14,288 nucleotides of DNA, taken from JBFMAE01 sp040756085 (lineage in GTDB: Bacteria > Desulfobacterota > BSN033 > UBA1163). The notes beneath the pieces were generated by a model that worked only from the letters and a program-made list of their open reading frames with translations, ran no database searches and was not told where the DNA came from. The stretch is from positions 1 through 14,288 of the forward strand of contig JBFMAE010000152.1 of the NCBI GenBank assembly GCA_040756085.1, in the 5' to 3' direction. Made by a program: the position numbers and the translations under genes. How positions within the stretch are numbered: the stretch's first letter is position 1; each line of letters starts with the position of its first letter. Shown in pieces: positions 1-8,079 of this stretch.

Positions 1-1378
1 TAAAGATGCCGTTTACGGAGTTTAAAAAGACGTAGCCTGTAGTGCTGAAGATAGGCCAGTCCTCAGGCATCCGCTCGCTCTTGGTCAGAATCTTTTCACC
101 CACAATGTAAAGCGGCATTCTGAGAGGAGAAGAAAGATCTCTGGTTATCTCTTCGTCATATAATCGACCTATCTTATCCTCCAGAGCAGCTTCATCGGGA
201 AAGGAAGTGAGGGGATGAAGACAGAATTGAATAAAACAGCCCTTCTGTAATTGATGAAAATATTCTACAGGGTTATAGAGTCCATCCGGATGGTCCACCC
301 TCAATCCGGTCACCTTATTCTCCCGGATGAGTTTAAAAATGAGTTGATGGGCCTTTCTGAAGACCACCGGGTTCTCCACCCGGATGGCGGCAAGTTCATT
401 GATATCGAAAAAACGCCTGTAATTGATCTCCTCCGTAGCGACCCTCCAGTGAGAGAGCCGATAGACTTGTTCATTAAGAAGTTCATCCATCAGGTCCAAG
501 CTCCGGGGATCGCCTTTTACTCCATTAAAGATCCTGACATTCTCATCGATAAAAGATTGAACCCCCTCACTTTCGTCATATAAATTCCAGAGCCTCCTTT
601 TAATAACCTCCTTTTCACGACGCCTCTCCATCATCTTGTCCACATCTTTTTCCGTACGGGGTGGAAGATGTTCAAGGGCGGTAAGGATGCTGAGAAGTTC
701 CTGAAAGTGAAAGGGATGGCTTCCCATCCTTTTCTCGAGTTCATCGATACGAAAGGTCAATATCCGGGCATAGGAAATGGGGGCGACGGGGAGTTTCCGT
801 TCGAAGTAATGGATAAAGAAAGCCCCATCCTCAAAGGTGAGAGTCAATTCCTGGTTTTCGAGGATGCGACCATACTGGTCTCCCAGGATGGGAAGGAGAA
901 CCTTGTTTTCGAGCTCATCCTTAACCGGTTTCCAATCGATATCGAAAAAATTGGCATAGATCGAGCTTGGGCCGTTTTCCAGAACATCCATCCACCATTG
1001 ATTCTCGTTTCCAGAAATGCCCATATGATTGGGGACGATGTCAAGAACTTGACCCATTCCATATTTTTGCAGCTCCCCTATCCATGCGTCATATTCTTCT
1101 TCTGTCCCAATTTCTGGATTGAGGAGATTGTGGTCCAAGATATCATACCCATGAAGACTCCCCTTTTTTGCCTTGAAATAAGGGGAGGCGTAACAATCGG
1201 AAATGCCTAACTCATGGAGGTAAGAAACGATCGACTTCGCATCTGTAAACTTGAACTGATGATTGAATTGGAGCCTGTAGGTGGCGATGGGAATCTTTCT
1301 ATAAAGACTAAGGTCATTGACCACAGAATTAAAAATCTCATGTATCTCTTCGTCGGCTAAGAACTTCTTACGTTCCAT
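1..1378 (-). CDS. treY: Malto-oligosyltrehalose synthase TreY (3'-truncated by window edge)
   Basis: GH13 intramolecular transglycosylase that converts the reducing-end alpha-1,4 bond of maltodextrin or glycogen chains into the alpha,alpha-1,1 bond of trehalose; cytoplasmic. The 459 visible residues show the family signatures in order: PIATYRLQ near the N-terminus, SPYFKAKKGSLHGYD, LDIVPNHMG, a WWMDVLENGPSS stretch, LLPILGDQYG, FFDINELAAIRVE, then GLRVDHPDGL with the presumed nucleophile D362, and IVGEKIL with the presumed acid/base E428. The C-terminal part lies outside the window. The ATG at 1378 is the first possible start, because an in-frame stop sits just upstream; its Shine-Dalgarno is weak (GGAAAGG about 17 bases away). 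It lies 92 bases downstream of treZ on the same strand and probably belongs to the same operon. The family call is secure; full integrity cannot be judged. Confidence 0.96.
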   Translation of the reverse strand, partial: MERKKFLADEEIHEIFNSVVNDLSLYRKIPIATYRLQFNHQFKFTDAKSIVSYLHELGISDCYASPYFKAKKGSLHGYDILDHNLLNPEIGTEEEYDAWIGELQKYGMGQVLDIVPNHMGISGNENQWWMDVLENGPSSIYANFFDIDWKPVKDELENKVLLPILGDQYGRILENQELTLTFEDGAFFIHYFERKLPVAPISYARILTFRIDELEKRMGSHPFHFQELLSILTALEHLPPRTEKDVDKMMERRREKEVIKRRLWNLYDESEGVQSFIDENVRIFNGVKGDPRSLDLMDELLNEQVYRLSHWRVATEEINYRRFFDINELAAIRVENPVVFRKAHQLIFKLIRENKVTGLRVDHPDGLYNPVEYFHQLQKGCFIQFCLHPLTSFPDEAALEDKIGRLYDEEITRDLSSPLRMPLYIVGEKILTKSERMPEDWPIFSTTGYVFLNSVNGIF

Positions 1379-1423
1379 AGATTGTATTTATTCAACCTTT
1401 CCTTACCCCTACTTTATCCATCA

Positions 1424-1463
1424 AGAGGGGAATCTAAGTCCCTTGTCCCAAAGGGTTCCCTCT
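1424..1463. other. Inverted repeat in the treZ-treY gap
   Basis: AGAGGGGAA (1424-1432) can pair with TTCCCTCT (1456-1463), with one bulged base, and CCCTT/AAGGG forms an inner stem. On the plus strand it runs into TCTTTTTAT, like an intrinsic terminator, but no plus-strand gene leads into it. On the minus strand it would form a leader hairpin between treZ and treY without a U-run, so it could stabilise or attenuate the operon message. The role is unproven. Confidence 0.35.
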
Positions 1464-1470
1464 TTTTATA

Positions 1471-3345
1471 TTAAAATTCTCTCACCTTTCTGTAAATAGC
1501 AAAAGCATAAGCATCCAGGACAAAAATAACTTCTGAGCCCCTTGACAGGATCGACTCCGGGACAAGGGGCCCCATGCCATCCCATTCTTCAGACGATGAA
1601 GCAAATATCTTCTCCCAGGATCCCTCCTCGATCATCGTCCCAAATTTAATGGGTTTAGGACTAAAATTAAAAACACAAATCACTCGATCTTCCCTGCATT
1701 CACGTTTCATCAACAATGCCTGTTGCCTCTCAAACGCCTTGATCTGCATCCCTTTTTTATCCAGGCAAGATAAAGAGGGTATTTCTTTTCTGAGCTTGAT
1801 GAGCATTTTATATAATTCAAAGAGGGTTTTATGGTCTTCATAATGGCGCAGATCCAGATTAATCTTGGAACGTAAAAAGGTCGTTTCGTCCTGCGGGTCA
1901 GGTATTTCTCCCTCCCATTGAAAGGTAGCAAATTCTTCTTTTCTGCCCTTTCTGACCGCCTCGATTAATGCCTGATCGGAGTGGCTGACAAAATATTGAA
2001 AGGGAGTTTCTTCTCCATATTCCTCTCCCATGAATAAAAGCGGGATATTGGGTGAGAGCAAGACGATCCCTGCTGCAAGTTTTAAAGCTTCGAAGGGAAC
2101 CAAGGAACTCAGCCTATCCCCTTTTTTTCTATTTCCAACCTGGTCATGATTCTGGGCGAAGATGACAAACTTTTTGGGAGGAAGATGTTTTGAAGAACTT
2201 CCATGTCGTCTCTTGCGGTAGGGAGAGTATTGACCACTGTAAACGAACCCTTCACGGAATGCCTTGGCCATCTGGTTGATATCCCCAAAATCCTGATAAT
2301 ATCCATCCCGTTCCCCGGTCAGGAGGGTATGGAGGCAGTGGTGGAAATCATCATTCCATTGGGCATCCAAATGATATCCTCCTCTTTTGAGAGGATCGAT
2401 GACCCTCACATCATTGAGGTCACTTTCGGCGATCACGGCGATATGACGATCCAATCTCTTTGCGTGTTGTTGAACAGCCTCCTGTATATCCTGCAAAATA
2501 TGTCGGGCACTGAAATCGAAGATTCCGTGAATCGCATCGATTCGAAGGCCATCCATATGATATTCTGTCACCCAATATAGGGCATTTTCTATGATAAATT
2601 TTCGGACCTCATCGCTTTCCGAGCCATCGAAGTTGATGGCTTGACCCCAGAGGGTTTTATAACGGTGGGTAAAGTAGGGGCCGAAATCACCAAGATAGTT
2701 CCCTTCCGGTCCTAGATGATTGTAAACCACATCGAGGATCACAGCCAAACCTTTCTGGTGGCAGGCATTGATTAGCTTTTTCAGCCCCTCCGGGCCTCCA
2801 TAACTATTTTGGGGGGCATAGAGATAGGTTCCATCATAACCCCAGTTCCTTTCCCCTGGGAATTGGGCAACGGGCATTAACTCGATGGCCGTTATTCCAA
2901 GTTCATTCTTTAAATAGTCGAGGAAAGGGAGGAGCGCTTCGAACGTTCCTTCTGAAGCAAATGTTCCAGTATGAATCTCATAGAGGATGATCTCCTCTAA
3001 AGGAATTCCTTTCCAACCCTGTTCTTCCCATTTGAAACTGCTTGGATCGACGACTTCAGAGGGACCATGTACCCCTTCGGGTTGGAATCGCGAAACAGGA
3101 TCAGGCCTCGGTTGATCTCCATTCAATAGATAGAAATATCTCGCTCCTGCTCCAAGGTTTTTGACCCAAGTGGTAAAATATCCATGTTCATCGGAATCCA
3201 TTTTAAATTCTCTGGATTCCCCTATCACTCTCAACGAAATGGAGGAGGCCTTTGGAGCCCAGACTCTGAATCGAACCCCCTCTTTTGATACATTTGCTCC
3301 CAACTCCAATGTCCATGATTTTTGGGATGTCCCTGCTTTCTTCAT
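1471..3345 (-). CDS. treZ: Malto-oligosyltrehalose trehalohydrolase TreZ
   Basis: GH13 hydrolase that cleaves the alpha-1,4 bond next to the trehalosyl end made by TreY and releases free trehalose. Numbered from the ATG at 3345 (624 residues): N-terminal CBM48/E-set domain (about 15-95, with VRFRVWAPKA), then the catalytic barrel with LYEIHTGTF, WGYDGTYLYAP and VVYNHLGPEGNY, the nucleophile in GLRIDAIHG (D270), the acid/base in VIAESDLND (E307), and the third acid in FAQNHDQVGNR (D401). The final part is a beta-rich C-domain. Length is normal for the family. A TTG in frame at 3393 would add 16 residues but has no ribosome site; the ATG at 3345 has GAGGG about 13 bases upstream and starts just before the E-set domain, so I prefer it. 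It lies between the CBM48 gene and treY on the same strand. Confidence 0.96.
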   Translation of the reverse strand: MKKAGTSQKSWTLELGANVSKEGVRFRVWAPKASSISLRVIGESREFKMDSDEHGYFTTWVKNLGAGARYFYLLNGDQPRPDPVSRFQPEGVHGPSEVVDPSSFKWEEQGWKGIPLEEIILYEIHTGTFASEGTFEALLPFLDYLKNELGITAIELMPVAQFPGERNWGYDGTYLYAPQNSYGGPEGLKKLINACHQKGLAVILDVVYNHLGPEGNYLGDFGPYFTHRYKTLWGQAINFDGSESDEVRKFIIENALYWVTEYHMDGLRIDAIHGIFDFSARHILQDIQEAVQQHAKRLDRHIAVIAESDLNDVRVIDPLKRGGYHLDAQWNDDFHHCLHTLLTGERDGYYQDFGDINQMAKAFREGFVYSGQYSPYRKRRHGSSSKHLPPKKFVIFAQNHDQVGNRKKGDRLSSLVPFEALKLAAGIVLLSPNIPLLFMGEEYGEETPFQYFVSHSDQALIEAVRKGRKEEFATFQWEGEIPDPQDETTFLRSKINLDLRHYEDHKTLFELYKMLIKLRKEIPSLSCLDKKGMQIKAFERQQALLMKRECREDRVICVFNFSPKPIKFGTMIEEGSWEKIFASSSEEWDGMGPLVPESILSRGSEVIFVLDAYAFAIYRKVREF

Positions 3346-3450
3346 TTTTTCAAAAAAACCCTCTTTGTCTTGTCCTTTTAAGGAAAAAGACAACCCACGA
3401 TTATCAATTTTTCTTAAGACCTTCTTTGATCTACAGGTGAGAGAGGGTTT

Positions 3451-3735
3451 TCATTCCACTTTCTTCACACAATTTAATGTCCCAAACGGATTCTCAATAC
3501 AATTGGTACAACCGGGATCGGTCTGCCACTCGCCATCGACGAAGAATCTGTACTGATAGGTGCCGGGAGGAAGATGGAGAGAAATCTTCCAGACCCCTTT
3601 TTTATCTTTCTTCATAGGATGACTTATCGTATTCCAATTGTTGAAATCACCCGAAATCGACACATTCTTGGCTTGGGTGGCAAAGAGTTCGAAATTCACT
3701 TTTTTATCTTTTTCTTTCTTGGGAGTTGATTTCAT
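3451..3735 (-). CDS. Stand-alone CBM48 (AMPK-beta type) glycogen-binding protein
   Basis: A 94-residue protein: a lysine-rich N-terminus (residues 1-12) and then a single CBM48/isoamylase early-set domain like that of AMPK-beta subunits. Visible hallmarks are VSISGDFNNWN, the GVWKISLHLPPGTYQYRFFVDGEWQ block and a closing NPFGTLNCV. The aromatic positions expected to contact glucan (W34, W49 and W70 among them) are present. There is no catalytic domain, signal peptide or membrane segment. The ATG at 3735 has a strong AGGAGG about 8 bases upstream. It is the first gene of the minus-strand run with treZ (gap 105 bases) and treY. I infer a scaffold or regulatory role on glycogen; direct function is unknown for most such single-domain bacterial proteins. 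Confidence 0.9.
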   Translation of the reverse strand: MKSTPKKEKDKKVNFELFATQAKNVSISGDFNNWNTISHPMKKDKKGVWKISLHLPPGTYQYRFFVDGEWQTDPGCTNCIENPFGTLNCVKKVE

Positions 3736-3770
3736 CGTCTCTTCCTCCTTTCTTAAGAAATTGCAGTTTA

Positions 3771-3918
3771 AGTCAACCCTTCGACTTCCCGGCCTGAAGG
3801 CCAGGGCTTGCTAAGCCTGCCGCAGGCAGGGGTTGACCCCTTCGACTTAGCTCAGGGCAAGCTCTGGGCTGCGCTTCTTTACCCCGTCTTCAAAGACGGG
3901 GCTTAGCGCGGTCGAACG
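3771..3918. repeat. Nested palindrome cassette (REP-like extragenic repeat)
   Basis: Two imperfect direct copies of a GTYRACCCYTTCGACTT unit start at about 3772 and 3832. Between and after them are several hairpins: GGCCT-GA-AGGCC, CCTGCC-GCA-GGCAGG, AGCTCAGGG-CAAG-CTCTGGGCT (two wobble pairs) and CCCCGTCT-TCAA-AGACGGGG. TTCGAC at the left and GTCGAA at 3913-3918 close the cassette as an outer inverted repeat. Extragenic palindromes built on TTCGAC...GTCGAA are widespread in bacterial genomes; its copy number here cannot be seen from one window. Confidence 0.7.
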
Positions 3919-4264
3919 AATCAATCTTTTTCTACTCTCCCTCAATAAATTTTTTACTACCTTTTTTAATTCTGTCAAGTCTGAAGATTCGGTGAGGTAA
4001 GCATCCGCAGCCCAATTCATGAAATTCTTCTTTCAACTGAAGATGAAAATGCATATTCCACCCTCGTATTAATGAAAGAAATAATTTTTTAAATGGATAG
4101 ACATTTCCATTGTTATAAATTATTTTTTGAATTATATTATAGCAATATACATGCCTATTTTTTGTTATCACTAATTAATTGAAATCATAAATTATTCTTG
4201 ATTATTAGAGAAATATTTGCGTGAATTTTAATAATTTGAATGGGGCATTTTGGAACAAATGTCC

Positions 4265-4292
4265 TTAAAATCCCCAAAAAGTTGGATTTTAA
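4265..4292. other. AT-rich perfect hairpin upstream of M20 gene
   Basis: TTAAAATCC (4265-4273) and GGATTTTAA (4284-4292) form a perfect 9-bp stem around a 10-base loop. It lies in the AT-rich intergenic stretch about 330 bases before the M20 gene. It could be an operator or a weak terminator; nothing decides between them. Confidence 0.35.
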
Positions 4293-4622
4293 AAATTTAT
4301 AAATTTCCAGAGTAATCCCTCAGTCTCGGGTTTGGAATAGAACCGGCAGGGGTGTCGGAGGAAATCTTAGAGCGGCAACCTCATCTTGGCCCTTTAACTG
4401 CAAGCTCTCATCCAGCCCTCTGAGGACTGTGTTCTATCGATGAACGTTTCCCTAATATTATGGATATCAATGCAATCCGCATTCTAAGATTTTCGGAGAT
4501 ATCCCTGCCGGGACGATGGAATTCATACCTGTGACTGAGGGGTTACTTTCCAGACTAAAATTTTCTTGAACGGTGTTAAATAAAAATATAAAATTGAAAA
4601 CCCAATAAAAAAATAACTTAAA

Positions 4623-6008
4623 ATGGGAAATGTAGAAACCATAAAAAAAGTTCACGAGCATATCGATGAAAATTTCCCCGCCCATCTCGAAAAGTGCAGG
4701 GAGTTCCTCCGACAAAAGAGCATCTCCGCCACAGGGGAGGGAATAAAAGAAACGGCTCAAATCGTAAAAGATTTTGTTGCTGAAATTGGAGGAAAAGCGG
4801 ACTACTTCGGGGAAGAGAATTTCCCGATCGTATACGGAAGGGTGGGCAGCGGAAACCCGAAAACTTTGATCATCTATGGCATGTACGATGTGCAACCTGG
4901 CGAAGAACATAAATGGAGTTCCCCCCCATTTGGAGCGGAGATTAAGAATTTACCAAATCTCGGACCCTGCGTGATTGCCCGTGGCGCGGTGAATTCAAAA
5001 GGCGCCCTTGCAGGGCTGTTCAATGCCCTGAGGAGTATAAAAAAGGTTGATAGGCTTCCTCTCAATATCATCTTCACCATCGAAGGCGAGGAAGAAATAG
5101 GAAGCCCCCACTTTGAATCATTTATTCGGGAACACAGGGATGAATTAATGGGTGTAGGTGCCGTTGATTTTGATTTCTATGAAGAATCGAAAAAAGAGGT
5201 GACTCTTCATCTTGGCCTCAAAGGAATTGTCTATTTGGATCTCACATGCAGAGGCGGTAAAAAGGGGGGACCCACTGAATCGCTTCATAGTGCGTCAAGC
5301 GCATGGATCTCATCGCCGGTTTGGCGTCTCGTCCATGCCCTGGCCACTCTGGTCGACGAGACCGAAACAATCACCATCGACGGCTTCTATGATAATGTCG
5401 CCTCCATGAGCCACACCGATATGGAACTCCTTGAAAAACTGGAAAAGACCTTCGATGAAAAAGCCTTTCTCAAGGAGATGAAGGCCCTTTGCTTTAAATA
5501 CCGATTACAAGGTGCGGAACTCCTTAAAAGAGGCCTCTACATGCCTATCATCAACATCGATGGCATTCATGCAGGATACACAGGAAAAGGGACGAAGACG
5601 GTTTTGCCAAGATCGGCTACGGCAAAGATCGACATTCGATTCGGCCCCAATATGGAACCGGAGGAGGTGATAGAAAAACTGAAAAGACACCTCATCAGCT
5701 TGGGTTATGATGACATTGAGGTAAAGGTGAGGGACAACTATACTTGGTCAAAAACGGATATCCACCAGGAGATCGTTCAGAAATTCATAAAAGCCTATCA
5801 GGATCATGGTAGAAATCCAGAAATATGGCCTATAGCTACATGGGCAGCTCCCTATTTCGTTTTTTCAAGGATCCTTCGATTGCCTGTTGTTTCAGGGGGG
5901 TTGGGACATGGGGGAAGGCAGCACAACCCGGATGAATATATGACCGTTGAAGGACTTCGAGAGTTCGAAAAATTCGTCGTCACCTTCCTGTATAAATTAT
6001 CGGAATAG
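4623..6008 (+). CDS. M20/M25/M40-family metallopeptidase homologue with altered metal site
   Basis: A 461-residue member of the ArgE/DapE/ACY1/carboxypeptidase clan (M20 dipeptidase-like), probably cytoplasmic; substrate unknown. The two-domain layout is complete. The first catalytic half carries IYGMYDVQPG (84-93), ARGAVNSKG (119-127) and IEGEEEIGS (153-161). The dimerisation domain starts near residue 200 and includes SLHSASS with H222. The C-terminal catalytic half ends in GLGHGGRQHNPDE with H434. The general base/ligand pair E157/E158 and the final His are kept, but the usual first His ligand (GHxD) is M87 and the usual bridging Asp (GAxDxKG) is N124. Hydrolysis may therefore be changed or lost, or this may be a subfamily with a different metal arrangement. 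The start ATG has no clear Shine-Dalgarno. The glycogen synthase gene begins 55 bases downstream. Confidence 0.9.
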   Translation: MGNVETIKKVHEHIDENFPAHLEKCREFLRQKSISATGEGIKETAQIVKDFVAEIGGKADYFGEENFPIVYGRVGSGNPKTLIIYGMYDVQPGEEHKWSSPPFGAEIKNLPNLGPCVIARGAVNSKGALAGLFNALRSIKKVDRLPLNIIFTIEGEEEIGSPHFESFIREHRDELMGVGAVDFDFYEESKKEVTLHLGLKGIVYLDLTCRGGKKGGPTESLHSASSAWISSPVWRLVHALATLVDETETITIDGFYDNVASMSHTDMELLEKLEKTFDEKAFLKEMKALCFKYRLQGAELLKRGLYMPIINIDGIHAGYTGKGTKTVLPRSATAKIDIRFGPNMEPEEVIEKLKRHLISLGYDDIEVKVRDNYTWSKTDIHQEIVQKFIKAYQDHGRNPEIWPIATWAAPYFVFSRILRLPVVSGGLGHGGRQHNPDEYMTVEGLREFEKFVVTFLYKLSE

Positions 6009-6023
6009 ATTTTGCTGCTGCGA

Positions 6024-6042
6024 TTCCCCTAGCAAAGGGGAA
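6024..6042. other. Small hairpin between M20 gene and glycogen synthase
   Basis: TTCCCCT (6024-6030), loop AGCAA, AGGGGAA (6036-6042): a perfect 7-bp stem in the 55-base gap. There is no T-run, so it is not a typical terminator. It could mark an mRNA processing point or sequester the AAGGGG/AAAGGG segments that are the only purine-rich ribosome-site candidates for the next gene. Confidence 0.4.
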
Positions 6043-6063
6043 AGGGATCATCTATTCATTGAA

Positions 6064-7287
6064 ATGAGAATTACCCTGCTGACGAATGAATATCCGCCTC
6101 ATGTTTATGGAGGGGCTGGGGTTCATGTAGAATACCTTTCACAAGGGCTCGCTAATCTGGAAGGAGGTAAGCACGAAATTCACATCCTTTGCTTCGGCGA
6201 TCAAAAAGAACATTCAGCGAACAAAATGGTTGAGGGGATTCAGGGGACTTTCGACTTTCCCTTTCAGGACTCCCGTCATCAAAAATTATTGGAGACTCTT
6301 TTTCAGAACCTCATTATGACTGGATCCCTGCGGGAGATAGATATTGTTCATTGCCATACGTGGTATACCCATCTTGCAGGTTCTTTGATAAAAGAAATTT
6401 ATAATGTCCCCCTTGTTATTACAACACACTCCTTGGAGCCTCACCGCCCCTGGAAAGAAGAGCAGTTAGGCTCTGCCTATCAGGTCACTACTTGGCTGGA
6501 GAAAACGGCATATCAAAATGCCGATGGAGTGATTGCTGTTTCCCAGCCCATGAAAAGGGGGGTGCATGATCTCTATAAAGTTCCCTTTAAAAAGATACGG
6601 ATTATTCCTAATGGAATTGATACAAATCAATATCGACCCACCCCCAACCCGGCCCTGCTGAGGTCATACAAGATTAACCCTGATCAACCCTTTCTTCTCT
6701 TCGTAGGCCGGATCAGTCGGCAAAAAGGGATCATCCACCTTGTCAATGCGATAAAGTACCTTTCCCCTGGAATACAGGTTGTCCTCTGTGCTGGCGCCCC
6801 TGATACCGAAGAGATAGATCGGGAAATGGTAGAACGGGTTAGGAAAGCGCGAACTGAGACTCCGAACGATATCCTCTGGATACCCCAATGGGTCTCCAAG
6901 TCTCATCTCATCAGCCTATATAGCCATGCTTCTGTTTTTGTATGCCCATCGGTCTATGAACCCTTTGGAATCGTAAATTTGGAGGCCATGGCCTGTGGAA
7001 CTCCCGTGGTCGCTTCGGCAGTGGGTGGAATCCCGGAAGTGGTTGTCCCTGGCGAAACCGGATTATTAGTCTCCTTTGAACCCATCGATTTCAATCATTG
7101 GGAGCCCAGAGATCCGGAACAATTTTCAAAGGATCTGGCAACCACCATAAATAGTCTGTTTCTTCCACCGGAAAGAATAAGGGGGATGGGCCTCAAAGCC
7201 AGGGAAAGGGTTGAAAAGCAATTCAGTTGGAAAAGTATTGCGCAACAAACTCTTGCATTTTACCGAGAGTTGACAGGTAAGACGTGA
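6064..7287 (+). CDS. glgA: GT4-family glycogen synthase (actinobacterial GlgA/GlgM type)
   Basis: A retaining GT-B glycosyltransferase of 407 residues that extends alpha-1,4-glucan from ADP-glucose. In the related mycobacterial GlgM the product is maltose-1-phosphate, so either activity is possible. The N-terminal domain opens with LTNEYPPHVYGGAGVHVEYL (residues 6-25) and has the family-typical HSLEPHRPWK (122-131). The C-terminal domain has FVGRISRQKG (R216 and K221, nucleotide-sugar phosphate contacts) and the E-x7-E motif EPFGIVNLE (E299/E307), followed by GTPVVASAVGGIPEVV. The frame stays open upstream to 5947, inside the M20 gene, but the ATG at 6064 begins exactly at the conserved MRIxLLTxEYPP start. 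Its ribosome site is weak. It is co-directional with the M20 gene and near treYZ, which suits a glycogen/trehalose locus. Confidence 0.92.
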   Translation: MRITLLTNEYPPHVYGGAGVHVEYLSQGLANLEGGKHEIHILCFGDQKEHSANKMVEGIQGTFDFPFQDSRHQKLLETLFQNLIMTGSLREIDIVHCHTWYTHLAGSLIKEIYNVPLVITTHSLEPHRPWKEEQLGSAYQVTTWLEKTAYQNADGVIAVSQPMKRGVHDLYKVPFKKIRIIPNGIDTNQYRPTPNPALLRSYKINPDQPFLLFVGRISRQKGIIHLVNAIKYLSPGIQVVLCAGAPDTEEIDREMVERVRKARTETPNDILWIPQWVSKSHLISLYSHASVFVCPSVYEPFGIVNLEAMACGTPVVASAVGGIPEVVVPGETGLLVSFEPIDFNHWEPRDPEQFSKDLATTINSLFLPPERIRGMGLKARERVEKQFSWKSIAQQTLAFYRELTGKT

Positions 7288-7656
7288 TCTTCGGCCTAAC
7301 AATCGTTCACTCCAGATTTTCTCCTATCATCATCTTTTAAAGTTCTCCTCGAAGCATCAGGATGTTAGAAAATCATTCATTGAAAAGACAAATTCCCCTG
7401 GATGGACATTTTCGGGGAAGTAGACTTGATATTACCGATTCATCCATAAAGCATCTCAATAAACCGCTGATGAGGCGGGCCAAAAGGCAACCCAGGAGGC
7501 TCTGGAGATTGCGAAGCGTCATTCGGTGCCTGGGGTTGAGTTCACGGGTCATCTTGATGCTGGTGTTAAGGATCTTCACAAATTATTGATGTTGAAGGAG
7601 GAGTCCCTGCCCACCGCAGACAGGTGTATGCTTCCTTTTGGCTAAATGACCGCTTT
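7288..7656. other. Intergenic stretch with possible coding remnant
   Basis: 369 bases between glgA and the PIN gene. A plus-strand frame, open from 7463 to the TAA at 7643-7645, reads TADEAGQKATQEALEIAKRH at its start and has a protein-like, alpha-helical composition. It has no start codon ahead of this segment and an in-frame TAA at 7460-7462. It may be the tail of a lost gene. I could not place it in a family. No terminator is evident after glgA. Confidence 0.35.
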
Positions 7657-8079
7657 CTAAGAATCCCCATGGCCGGGTTCCAACCTCTTAAGGCCATCAA
7701 CGCGGTCCAGATGGCGATCAAAAGAATAGATAATCTTAGGTCCCTTTCTCAAAGACGTTATTGCTAAAATAGCATCAGCAAAATCAAGATTCTTTTTATG
7801 ATAAAGGGTAAGCGCTCCGGTGAATAGATCCAAACCTTCCACTTCGAGGCCTTCGCACAATAAAAACTGAGTCATTGTTTCCGCAATTTGCTGTTTTGAG
7901 TATCCATAAAACGATTCCAGCGTCCAAACGACCTCTGCAACCGTAATGGGAATAATCGATAATGATATCTTACCAGTTCTTGCTTCATTAAAAATCTTCA
8001 GAGCAGCCTCAGCCATCGCTGGCGGGTCTCTGGTTAAATATCGGAGGATGACATTGGCATCGACAAGGGCTTTTTTCAT
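7657..8079 (-). CDS. PIN-domain toxin (VapC-like ribonuclease)
   Basis: A 140-residue single PIN domain. The N-terminus MKKALVDANVILRYL holds the first acid, D7. VAEVVWTLES carries E49, NLDFADAILA carries D99 and D102, and the closing SFDRHLDRV segment carries D121. These are the usual Mg-binding acids, so the nuclease looks intact. The family cleaves RNA (often tRNA) when freed from its antitoxin. Its ATG overlaps the stop codon of the AbrB-like antitoxin by four bases (ATGA), which is classic translational coupling. The gene is complete and of normal length. The specific RNA target cannot be read from the sequence. Confidence 0.92.
   Translation of the reverse strand: MKKALVDANVILRYLTRDPPAMAEAALKIFNEARTGKISLSIIPITVAEVVWTLESFYGYSKQQIAETMTQFLLCEGLEVEGLDLFTGALTLYHKKNLDFADAILAITSLRKGPKIIYSFDRHLDRVDGLKRLEPGHGDS

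Larger units (their letters stand above)
3736..4622. other. Long intergenic region between divergent tre operon and M20 gene
   Basis: 887 bases without a convincing gene. The first part carries the palindrome cassette at 3771-3918. From about 4060 to 4310 the sequence is strongly AT-rich and would suit divergent promoters, although I cannot fix clear -35/-10 pairs. A hairpin lies at 4265-4292. From 4320 to 4560 the composition is mixed with no recognisable coding signal. A weak minus-strand open frame at 3932-4171 is discussed among the rejected items. Confidence 0.6.

Noticed and set aside
251..1210. Plus-strand open frames across the left end
   Set aside because: They are shadows of treY, whose minus-strand translation shows unbroken family motifs to the edge.
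3932..4171. 79-codon minus-strand frame with a tail reading ELGCGCLPHRIFRLDRIKKG
   Set aside because: The second half looks protein-like and faintly recalls a WYL-type ending, but the first half is AT-rich noise, there is no ribosome site and I cannot place it in a family.
5947..6063. Longer glycogen synthase starting inside the M20 gene
   Set aside because: The extra 39 residues lie in the overlapping frame of the M20 gene and the family begins at the MRITLLTNEYPP segment.
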